A stretch of 56,984 bases of DNA from a bacterium (lineage in GTDB: Bacteria > Electryoneota > AABM5-125-24 > Hatepunaeales > Hatepunaeaceae). The DNA lies in assembly GCA_021734165.1 (NCBI GenBank), contig JAIPJL010000007.1:1-56984 (forward strand). Reading direction: 5' to 3'. The translations under genes and the position numbers were made by a program. This document shows, one piece after another, positions 1-8,023 of this stretch; within the stretch, counting starts at the first letter, position 1; every line of letters starts with the position of its first letter. The notes beneath the pieces are model-generated. The model was not told the DNA's origin. It was given only the letters and a program-made list of their open reading frames with translations, and ran no database searches.

Positions 1-28
1 TAATTCGTAATTCTTAATTCGTAATTGT
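1..28. repeat. Short AT-rich direct repeat at window edge
   Basis: The unit TAATTCGTAATT occurs at the first bases and again after a few bases (TTAATTCGTAATTG). It abuts the dispersed repeat that begins at 32. The array may continue left of the window. Confidence 0.5.
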
Positions 29-31
29 TTC

Positions 32-122
32 GTCACTTTCCGTCACATTTCCGTCACACCCTCTAACCCATACCCGGTAAGGCTTACCGCTGATTCTGTG
101 ACGATGTGACGATAATTTTGCC
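32..122. repeat. Dispersed intergenic repeat, copy 1
   Basis: This stretch of about 90 bp is closely similar to 39546-39636 in the same orientation. The first 37 or so bases are almost identical (TCACTTTCCGTCACATTTCC and onward to CTCTAACCC). The middle diverges, and the distal TGTGACGATGTGACG (97-111) is identical. The CGTCACA-rich left arm is roughly complementary to that right arm, so the element can fold into an imperfect hairpin. It lies 3' of the protease gene that ends at 199. Confidence 0.75.
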
Positions 123-198
123 TACCCTGATTCTTTGCCGAAAACTGTGACGAGATTTGACTTATGCAGACACTTGTAACTCCTGAAAATCTATTCTA

Positions 199-2307
199 TC
201 ATTTCACCAGCGCAAGTTGTTTCACCGCAAATCCGCTGTTGTCGGTAACTTTGAACCAGTACAATCCTGATGGTACGTTCTTCAACTCGTTGGTAATCAC
301 CAGCCGATGTTCTCCGGGATTGCTAATATTTCGCTCCGTTGACCAGATCCTCCTCCCCGTGAGATCATAGATCGTGAAACTCATCAAACCCGCTGATGAA
401 GTCCTGAAGCGCGCCGTGAACGATGCGTTGAACGGATTGGGATAAACGGCTTCCAATGATAGAATCTCAGGGCGTAATACTCCGGGATTTGAATCATACA
501 CCGCTGTTAAAGCCCTCACAGCATCGATCTTACCCCAACCCCATGTGTTGTTCGGTACTTCCTCAGTAAATTCATCAGTTCGTGCGCTTGAGAATATGCG
601 CTGACGCAGGAGGCTGGGTGTGTAGTCATCCATCATCTGAACAATCAAAGCCGCAGTTCCTGCTGCGGCAGGTGATGACATCGACGTACCCTGAAGAGCT
701 ATGTAATCGGCAGGCAGACCGCTGTCACCTTCGCTGGATATTATGTATGTATCTAACCAGCCTTCAAGCAAATAATTATTGGCATCTCTGCATGAGATAG
801 TTCGTTGTCCAGGCGCTGTGATGTCAGGTTTCATCAAGCCGTCAATGCGGGGTCCAAGTGAAGAAAAAGATGCGATACTCCCCTCGCTGCCTAACGCTCC
901 ATGTGGTTCACCGTGATAATCCGTCCATGCTCCTCTTGAAACATAAGCGCCAACAGAAATACAACTATCGGCTGTGGATGGAAGCCCAACGGTATGGCTC
1001 TGCACATGATGCGCAAACTTGAATGACCACCAACTGGTTTCCGCATAAATATGAAACTCCTGATCTCTATCAGAATGGTTTATAACATCGATGAAAAACG
1101 AAGAGCTGTCTTGCGGGAAAGGATCGGTCGGAATATATAATCTTGATCCCGTTCCGCGTGGACTAATCACTTGATCTGTTTCATGAAAATCAATTAGTTC
1201 ACCTTCACCATCGTATATGCGAGCTGATAATTCAACAGACTCTAAGTGAACTCCCTGATACCAAATTAGATAGTAGTTACTGTATGCTTCCTCCGCTACA
1301 TGTTTGACTATCACTTGTATTAACTCGGATGTGTCATCTGCAGCAACGGTATTCATATAGTGTTCTGCAGCGAATCGTGAATTGCCGGCAGACATGAAAA
1401 CGGTAGTACCCTCACCAACCGCCCAGTCAACAGCCTGTTCCTCTTCGGACGAGCCATCGTGAAATGCATCCCATCCACCGTAACTCATTGTGATAATGTC
1501 AGCGCTCCAGTTCATCACCGCTCCGCGAATCGCTCCGACAACTGCCGCTGAAGAAGCGCCGGCTGTCGAGTCATCGCCAATCTTCAAATATATCGGATCC
1601 ACATTCGGCGCCATTCCCATCCATTTACCATTAGAGAGCGTTCCCGAACCGAACACCGTTCCAGCAACATGAGAACCATGCCCTGAAGCAACATCGCTAA
1701 TGTCCTCGCTTGTGTCAGGGTAGTCTGCATAGTCCATTGTAGCAAACGGTTCAGGCAGGTCATCATGGTCAAGATTGAAACCGGAATCGAGGACTCCAAC
1801 GCGCACTCCTTCACCTGTAACAGGTGGATCGTATTCCCTGACGGTGGCTGCACCTGTTTCGGAAGCAGTTATATCATTTAGCGGCTCCAATTGTCGATAA
1901 GCAGCAGTAATCCTCTCAACACTCCCATCCTTGACCAGCGTTCTGATAATGGATGATTTAGCAAGCGCCAGCATGAATCCGGTCGGATGCGCTCCCACAG
2001 GTGGTATCCATGAATATGTATAGAGTACTACTCCCCTATCTTCCAAATCTGTAATCTGCTTGGCAGAAGGAAACGCTTTGAAATGAAAAAATACCCTTAA
2101 AACCGGATCTGTTTCAACCGGCAGATTATTAGCTTTAAGCAGTGATTCGCTTATGTTAGATGATCCACTACGATATTGCTCGATTAAAAAGAGGTCTTTT
2201 AACAGTATCGGATCAAGATTGTCTATTGGAGCTGATAGCGCCTGACTTGAGAGCATTAAAGTCATGATGAGAAACAGTAAAACTGAAAACCATTTGTAAT
2301 TAAACAT
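199..2307 (-). CDS. Secreted subtilisin-like (S8) protease with C-terminal sorting domain
   Basis: This is a predicted secreted serine endopeptidase of 702 residues. It has a signal peptide (about 1-26, ending SSQALSA) and a pro-region to about 155. The S8 triad is visible as Asp174 (GVLDSGF), His210 (SGHGSHVAG) and Ser542 (GTSMSSP), with oxyanion-hole Asn309 (SAGNS). Between Asn309 and Ser542 lies an extra segment of about 120 residues (about 325-450), rich in predicted beta strands and absent from the three neighbouring proteases. The C-terminus (about 615-702) is a FlgD/type-IX-like sorting domain with YPNPFN and a terminal LALVK. It is the most divergent and shortest of four tandem S8 genes. 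The substrate is unknown. The type IX secretion machinery is not in this window, so that export route is inferred from the C-terminal domain. Confidence 0.92.
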   Translation of the reverse strand: MFNYKWFSVLLFLIMTLMLSSQALSAPIDNLDPILLKDLFLIEQYRSGSSNISESLLKANNLPVETDPVLRVFFHFKAFPSAKQITDLEDRGVVLYTYSWIPPVGAHPTGFMLALAKSSIIRTLVKDGSVERITAAYRQLEPLNDITASETGAATVREYDPPVTGEGVRVGVLDSGFNLDHDDLPEPFATMDYADYPDTSEDISDVASGHGSHVAGTVFGSGTLSNGKWMGMAPNVDPIYLKIGDDSTAGASSAAVVGAIRGAVMNWSADIITMSYGGWDAFHDGSSEEEQAVDWAVGEGTTVFMSAGNSRFAAEHYMNTVAADDTSELIQVIVKHVAEEAYSNYYLIWYQGVHLESVELSARIYDGEGELIDFHETDQVISPRGTGSRLYIPTDPFPQDSSSFFIDVINHSDRDQEFHIYAETSWWSFKFAHHVQSHTVGLPSTADSCISVGAYVSRGAWTDYHGEPHGALGSEGSIASFSSLGPRIDGLMKPDITAPGQRTISCRDANNYLLEGWLDTYIISSEGDSGLPADYIALQGTSMSSPAAAGTAALIVQMMDDYTPSLLRQRIFSSARTDEFTEEVPNNTWGWGKIDAVRALTAVYDSNPGVLRPEILSLEAVYPNPFNASFTARFRTSSAGLMSFTIYDLTGRRIWSTERNISNPGEHRLVITNELKNVPSGLYWFKVTDNSGFAVKQLALVK

Positions 2308-2367
2308 GGTATTATCCGTATTTGATAAGTTGCTAAGTGGAAAGAATATTACTACGATATGTATAGT

Positions 2368-2432
2368 CAGTAGCCCGGTTTGCCCTCAAGCCGGGATTTA
2401 TAATTCTCGGATTTGAGAAATCCGGGCTACTG
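2368..2432. repeat. Palindromic intergenic element (CAGTAGCCCGG arms)
   Basis: CAGTAGCCCGG (2368-2378) and CCGGGCTACTG (2422-2432) are perfect 11-base inverted arms. An inner CCGGGATT / AATCCGG-like pair strengthens the fold. The element fills the gap between two S8 protease genes. It resembles REP-type extragenic palindromes and could act as a terminator or mRNA-stabilising hairpin for the gene ending at 2443. Confidence 0.7.
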
Positions 2433-2442
2433 CACTACAAAA

Positions 2443-5079
2443 CTACTTAACCAGCACTAACCTTCGCTCAACTGGAGCATGTCCTGCTGCGCTGAGTCTG
2501 GCAAAATATGTTCCCGATGGCGTTCCCTCCGCATTCCAGACTGCCTGATGATTTCCAACAGATCCTGAACCGGATGCTATAATGGATATCTCCCTGCCAT
2601 TAAAATCTGAGATTGTTAGCTTATATTCAACTGAATAAGGTAATGTAAAATCCAGACTGACGAATCCATTAAAGGGATTAGGATAAGCTGCATCTAATGC
2701 TAATGTCAAAGGAGTTGCATTGAAATCATCGAAATTAACTGCATTATCTTCAATGTTCATAAACCAGTTGTAAATTAATCTCATCACTTCATGTCGAGGC
2801 GTATAGCCGTCACGCTCAGCTATGCTCTCAAATGAGAAACCAAAATACATCAAATGGGCATCGGTCTCAGGATGAATGCGGTAAACAGCAGCACAACCAT
2901 TCGGTTCACGATCCTCAAGTGATCTATATATTAACAGACTATCAGCGTCATTAATTGGAATCATTGAAGTCGGAGAATTGAGAGCATCACTATTGACGTC
3001 ATTTCCAAATAGAATCATAGATTCCGCTGATTCGAGTGGAGTTCCCGGCAGTCCGAATGCAAACCGAGCGCGAACTGAATCCGTTTCATGCCTGGCGCCG
3101 AACCAGTTTTCAAGCAACTCTTGATTCAATTCGGAGTCACCAATCTTTTTACCGACGAGCATCACATTAGCGCCATCCTCAAGGGCATACGTTAACTGGA
3201 TAAGATCAAGCTCGTCGAGAGGCTCTTCTGAATCTCCGGTAAACCAGATTATCATTGGGTATTCATTTAAATAATCAAATCCTGGTGATGATTTTTTTGA
3301 AACATCCCAGTTAACCCAGCCGAGACCCATTTCTTCAATAGATGTCTTATAATATTCATCCACCTCCTGCCCTGAGTCATCATCAACCAGTAGTATGTTC
3401 GGATAGCCAATAATAACTTCATATTCAGTAATTATTTCGACCTGTCTCGGCTCAGCGGTAACTGTAAGTGTGAAAAATGTCGTATGAGCAATAGCGTCTT
3501 CATTCATCGTAATAACAAATGGTTCATCCTCGTTTGAAAAGTCTTCACCGGGTCCAAGATTCGGAAATTCAATAATTTCATTTTCAATCGCTATGGAATT
3601 ATCATCTGTACTAAGTGTAAGCCAAAGTTCCTCAGTTTCAGTTCCTCTAACGCTGTTCTCAATGGAAAAAATAATTTCAGCGCTCTCACCCGGCTCAATG
3701 CGACCATTATCGTTATCATCATTATCAATTTCCATTTCTTCTATTACTAACATCGGTCTGTCACCCAACGCTAATGACTCATAAGCATTGATCCTTCCGG
3801 CGCCAATGTTATTTACGTTTATATCATCAGCGCCATCGAGCAGCAAGGCAGTAGCCTCAGCCACCGTGTAGTCTGGATAGCAGGCCCTGATTAGAACCGC
3901 AACTGATGCCGCAAACGGGCAAGCCATTGAAGTGCCATCCATATAGACATATCTATTACCAGGGTACGTGCTCGCGATAGCCACTCCCGGCGCAGAAATA
4001 TCAACCCAATCACCATAATTTGAGAAATTTGCCCTTCGATCATTTGAATTTGTAGCAGCAACAGCAATAGCGTTTTCATATCCTGCCGGATAGGAGATGG
4101 CGCTTGTGTTTTCGTTTCCTGCAGCGCATAAGACCATTGCATCATGCTCAACGGCATAGCTTATTACATTCATTTCCGCATTGCCACTTTGGTAACCTCC
4201 CCATGAACAACTTATAACCTTTGCTCCATTACGGGCTGCATATTCAATTCCCTGATAACCATAATATATATATCCTCCATCACCGGTTCTGACAGCCATA
4301 ATACTACAACTATGACCTACACTGGCAACTCCAAGATTGTTATCGGTTACTGCTGACGCTATACCGGCACAGTGAGTTCCGTGACCATGAGTATCATCAG
4401 GATCATTATCGCTACTCATGAAATCCCAGCCGTAGAAATCATCTATTCTACCGTTCCTGTCATCATCCTCATTGTTTATCTCATCATTTTCTATAACACC
4501 GTTTCCATTCAAATCTTCACCAGGATTAATCCAGATGTTTGCGGCGAGATCGGGATGGTTCATGTCGACACCCGAATCGATAATTGCAACAGGCGTTTCT
4601 TTGTTACCTGTGCATATTTCATAAGCTTCATTCGCATGGCAGAGATCAAGCCCATACTGATCATCACGATGTGGATCATTAGGCGCTGGAAATTCTCGAT
4701 AGATCAACCAAGGTTCAGCCCATTCGACACCGGCAAGCTTCGATAAATCCGCAGCTATTTCCTTAACAGAAAATGATTCGGGGAAATACATGTTGTATAT
4801 TTGAGCCAGATCGGTGCCATCTTTTATCGGAGGTAAACAATATGGATAAGCTCTCTCTATTGATATTGCCTGAATATCATCCATGAATTGATCAATGTGT
4901 ACGACGCCAAGTCGTTCAACAGATTGATCACCTGTGTCAACATAATATTCCGGTGTAATCCTCAATACAACAACACCCGGTCTCCATTCGCATTCCCAAG
5001 GTATATCGTCGGCGAGCGATCCTCCGGCAAGCAAAAATACTATGCAAAGAACGACAATAAAAAACGTAAATTTCTTCAT
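2443..5079 (-). CDS. Secreted S8 protease, multidomain paralog A
   Basis: This 878-residue predicted secreted protease has a signal peptide (1-23), a fervidolysin/I9-like pro-region (about 30-130) and an S8 catalytic domain (about 135-440) with Asp168 (IIDSGV), His233 (HGTHCAG), Asn322 and Ser384 (GTSMACP). An Asp/Asn-rich insert between Asp168 and His233 (NPGEDLNGNG, NDNDPDD) probably binds calcium. Then come a beta-rich domain with another acidic loop (NDDNDNGRIEPGE, about 451-464), a Rossmann-like domain starting at LLVDDD (about 563-568), and a sorting domain (YPNPFNG to the terminal LVLVK). The same order of domains recurs in the next two genes, so these are recent tandem duplicates. They probably degrade extracellular protein for nutrition, but no substrate can be inferred. 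Confidence 0.92.
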   Translation of the reverse strand: MKKFTFFIVVLCIVFLLAGGSLADDIPWECEWRPGVVVLRITPEYYVDTGDQSVERLGVVHIDQFMDDIQAISIERAYPYCLPPIKDGTDLAQIYNMYFPESFSVKEIAADLSKLAGVEWAEPWLIYREFPAPNDPHRDDQYGLDLCHANEAYEICTGNKETPVAIIDSGVDMNHPDLAANIWINPGEDLNGNGVIENDEINNEDDDRNGRIDDFYGWDFMSSDNDPDDTHGHGTHCAGIASAVTDNNLGVASVGHSCSIMAVRTGDGGYIYYGYQGIEYAARNGAKVISCSWGGYQSGNAEMNVISYAVEHDAMVLCAAGNENTSAISYPAGYENAIAVAATNSNDRRANFSNYGDWVDISAPGVAIASTYPGNRYVYMDGTSMACPFAASVAVLIRACYPDYTVAEATALLLDGADDINVNNIGAGRINAYESLALGDRPMLVIEEMEIDNDDNDNGRIEPGESAEIIFSIENSVRGTETEELWLTLSTDDNSIAIENEIIEFPNLGPGEDFSNEDEPFVITMNEDAIAHTTFFTLTVTAEPRQVEIITEYEVIIGYPNILLVDDDSGQEVDEYYKTSIEEMGLGWVNWDVSKKSSPGFDYLNEYPMIIWFTGDSEEPLDELDLIQLTYALEDGANVMLVGKKIGDSELNQELLENWFGARHETDSVRARFAFGLPGTPLESAESMILFGNDVNSDALNSPTSMIPINDADSLLIYRSLEDREPNGCAAVYRIHPETDAHLMYFGFSFESIAERDGYTPRHEVMRLIYNWFMNIEDNAVNFDDFNATPLTLALDAAYPNPFNGFVSLDFTLPYSVEYKLTISDFNGREISIIASGSGSVGNHQAVWNAEGTPSGTYFARLSAAGHAPVERRLVLVK

Positions 5080-5123
5080 TACTTTATCCCAGTTAAAGTA
5101 AAAATCAAATTTTTAAATCTAAC

Positions 5124-7778
5124 TTATTTTAAAAGTACTATCTGTCTTTCAATAGACTCTCTACCCGGTGTTGACAACCTGATAACATAACTCCCGGATG
5201 GCATATCAATAGCATTCCATACGACAGTGTTAAGACCTGCATTGCCAATTCCTTCACTAATCGTTCTTATCTCTCGTCCGGTTAAATCAAAAATAGATAG
5301 CAAATATTCACTACTAACGGGAAGCTGAAATTCTATCCTGACTTTCCCGTTGAAAGGATTCGGATAAGCCGAACAGATAGCATAACTGCTCGGCACTGGT
5401 AGGTATAAATCGTTTGGAACAGCATTATCATTAAGCGCAAACCAATCCAATATCAACCTGAAAACATCCTGACGTGTTGCAAACCATTGACCTGTTGATA
5501 CTCCATCAAAAGCAAATCCGAGATACATTAGATAAGCCCCTGTTTCCGGGTGAATCCTGTAAACGCCACCGCAGCCGGAAGACCAGTCATGTTGTTCTCT
5601 GATTTTGTAATAGAAAAGACTGTCAGCATCTTCAACCGGAACAATAGAAGTTGGAGATAGTTTTCCAAGACCACTACCATCCGCTCCTTCAAGCACCATA
5701 GAATCTACCATCGCTACAGGAGTTTCCGGTAATCCATAAGCGATTCTGGCGCCTACTGAGTCCTCTTCATGATGCGCTCCGAACCAGGTTTCCAGCATTT
5801 CACGATTTGCTTCATCATCACCAATCCTGTTGCTTATAAGCCACATATCAGTACCACCTTCAAGCGCAGTCAACATTCTCTCACGTTCAGCATCGCCAGC
5901 AGGTTTATATGTATTCCCTGTGATCCAGATAATCAGAGGAAATTCTAACATCGCCTGTGAACCAATCTTATAGGGATTTGAAGTATCCCAAATCAACCAG
6001 CTATAACCTTCATCATCAAGCGAATTTGTGTAAAATGTATCAATTTCAGTTCCCCCATCACCATCAACCAACAATACATCAGCATGTCCAACCGGAATCT
6101 TAAATTCCTTTTCGATCTCAATCCCGACTGGCTGTGCATTAACAGTCAATGTGAATTTAATATTATGAGCTTCAACGTGTTCCGCAATTTCGACTATAAA
6201 TGGATTATCTGCATTGGAGGTCTCTTCATCTGCATTAATGTTTTCAAGTTCTGCAAATTCGCTGATAATAGTTACAAGCGAATCATCGGATGAAATTGAA
6301 GCAGTAAGTGACTCAGTTTGAGTACCACCATCCCTGTTCATAATTGATGCAACAAGACTAATTGTCTCGCCAGATTCAAGATGATTATTACCATTATCAT
6401 CATGCGTAATTTCAAGAACACCAACCGACAGTCTTGGAGCATCCCCATTTACTAATGATTGGAAAGCGTTAATTCTGCCTACCCCAAGTTGACCTTCAAA
6501 TCTATCATTCAGAAAATCGATATTATCAGCGCCATCAAAGAGTAAATGCAAAACTTCCTCTCTTGAAAGATCTGGATAAGCGGCTCTAATCAATAGCGCA
6601 ACTCCAGCCGCAAACGGACAAGCCATAGATGTGCCATTTTCACGGGAATAGCCACCGTTTCTGACGGTACTTAATACTTGTACACCGGGAGCTGAAATAT
6701 CAACCCAGTTTCCATAAGTGGAAAAATCTGCTTTCACATCTTCATCATCAGTAGCAGCAACCGCCGTTATACTATCATAAGCAGCGGGATAATGTCTTTG
6801 GCTTGAACCTGTGTTTCCTGCTGCTGCAAAGACTACTACATCATTTTCTGCTGCATAGAAAATTACATCCTGTTCTTGATCACTACGCGCTCCTCCACCC
6901 CATGAATTGCTAATTACATCTGCTCCAGCCCGCACTGCATATTCAATCCCCTCATAACCATGTGTTATTGATGCTGCAGAACCTACACGAACCGCCATGA
7001 TAGAGCAACTATAACCAACACTCGCGACGCCTTCACCGTTGTTGGTAACTGCCGATGCAATACCCGCACAATGAGAGCCATGCCACATGACGTCATCGGG
7101 ATCATTATCATTTGATGGAAAATCCCATCCATAGAAGTCATCTACTTTACCGTTATTATCATCATCGTGATCATTTCTCTCGAAGTCACTTATTGAGCCG
7201 TTTCTATCTAAATCTTCACCAGGATTAATCCATGTATTAGCAGCAAGATCAGGATGATACCTCTCAACACCGGTATCGACTATTCCGATAACTACTCTAC
7301 TATCCCCCGTCGTAATCCCATAAGCGAGATTTGCTTCGCATAAGTCTAATCCATACTGCTGATTACGCCGCGGATCATTCGGTGCAGGATCTATATGGTG
7401 AATATATTTAGGTTCTGAATAAACGACGCCTGTTAACCTCTCAAAATCGTTACAAACGCTTTTTACGGAAATCGATTCAGGAAAGTAGATTAAATAAATG
7501 GACGATAAATCTGTCCCATTCTTAACCGGCGGCAGACAAAATGGATAAGCTCGTTTGATGCTGTCGGCGCTTATGTCATCCATATAACTGTCAATGTGCT
7601 CAATTCCCAGCCGATTCACCGTTTCATTGCGGGTGTCAACGTACCATTCTGGCGACAGCTTAATATAGACTACTCCTGGAAAATACTCCCCATCACTCGG
7701 AAGTTCACCTGCAAAAGTCTGTATAGAAACTATGATTAAAACAAAAAGAAAAAAGAAAGCACGTAAGTAACTCGGCAT
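5124..7778 (-). CDS. Secreted S8 protease, multidomain paralog B
   Basis: An 884-residue paralog of the flanking genes. The signal peptide is about 1-23 and the pro-region about 30-130. The catalytic residues are Asp168 (IVDTGV), His233 in a slightly altered WHGSHCAG context, Asn322 and Ser384 (GTSMACP). The calcium-type acidic insert (NPGEDLDRNG, NDNDPDD), the beta domain with DDNGNNHLESGE, the LLVDGDGG Rossmann-like domain and the YPNPFNG sorting domain ending IVLLK all align with paralog A. Only 44 bp separate its stop from the start of the gene at 5079, so co-transcription is plausible. All catalytic residues are intact, so there is no sign of decay. Confidence 0.92.
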   Translation of the reverse strand: MPSYLRAFFFLFVLIIVSIQTFAGELPSDGEYFPGVVYIKLSPEWYVDTRNETVNRLGIEHIDSYMDDISADSIKRAYPFCLPPVKNGTDLSSIYLIYFPESISVKSVCNDFERLTGVVYSEPKYIHHIDPAPNDPRRNQQYGLDLCEANLAYGITTGDSRVVIGIVDTGVERYHPDLAANTWINPGEDLDRNGSISDFERNDHDDDNNGKVDDFYGWDFPSNDNDPDDVMWHGSHCAGIASAVTNNGEGVASVGYSCSIMAVRVGSAASITHGYEGIEYAVRAGADVISNSWGGGARSDQEQDVIFYAAENDVVVFAAAGNTGSSQRHYPAAYDSITAVAATDDEDVKADFSTYGNWVDISAPGVQVLSTVRNGGYSRENGTSMACPFAAGVALLIRAAYPDLSREEVLHLLFDGADNIDFLNDRFEGQLGVGRINAFQSLVNGDAPRLSVGVLEITHDDNGNNHLESGETISLVASIMNRDGGTQTESLTASISSDDSLVTIISEFAELENINADEETSNADNPFIVEIAEHVEAHNIKFTLTVNAQPVGIEIEKEFKIPVGHADVLLVDGDGGTEIDTFYTNSLDDEGYSWLIWDTSNPYKIGSQAMLEFPLIIWITGNTYKPAGDAERERMLTALEGGTDMWLISNRIGDDEANREMLETWFGAHHEEDSVGARIAYGLPETPVAMVDSMVLEGADGSGLGKLSPTSIVPVEDADSLFYYKIREQHDWSSGCGGVYRIHPETGAYLMYLGFAFDGVSTGQWFATRQDVFRLILDWFALNDNAVPNDLYLPVPSSYAICSAYPNPFNGKVRIEFQLPVSSEYLLSIFDLTGREIRTISEGIGNAGLNTVVWNAIDMPSGSYVIRLSTPGRESIERQIVLLK

Positions 7779-7854
7779 GATGTTACTCCAAGTTAATGAT
7801 CTATAACACGGCTCAAAAGTATTTTCGCATTCAAACAGCCTTACAAGTTGCCTT

Positions 7855-7875
7855 CCCCCCTACATAGTAGGGGGG
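7855..7875. repeat. Perfect 9-bp stem hairpin (C6TAC/GTAG6)
   Basis: CCCCCCTAC, a three-base ATA loop, then GTAGGGGGG. A further G6 run follows at about 7883-7888. It sits in the 245-bp gap between two protease genes. In the minus-strand transcript it lies between the stop of the gene ending at 8024 and the next start, so it may be a terminator or stabiliser. No clear T-run follows it. Confidence 0.75.
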
Positions 7876-8023
7876 AATAAAAGGGGGGTTTCCTTAGTCT
7901 AAATCAACTTTTAGTTTTGCTTATACGAAAATACTTTCAAGCACTGCTATAAATCTTTTTACTAAAATTAGCGCCTAATCTCTTAAACACTTATAAACTT
8001 CATATCCTTGCAAAACACTGCTA

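Noticed and set aside
582-1672. Open frames on the plus strand inside the protease genes
   Set aside because: They are antisense to strongly supported S8 coding sequence, lack ribosome sites, and show no recognisable motif. The same applies to similar frames opposite the other long genes.
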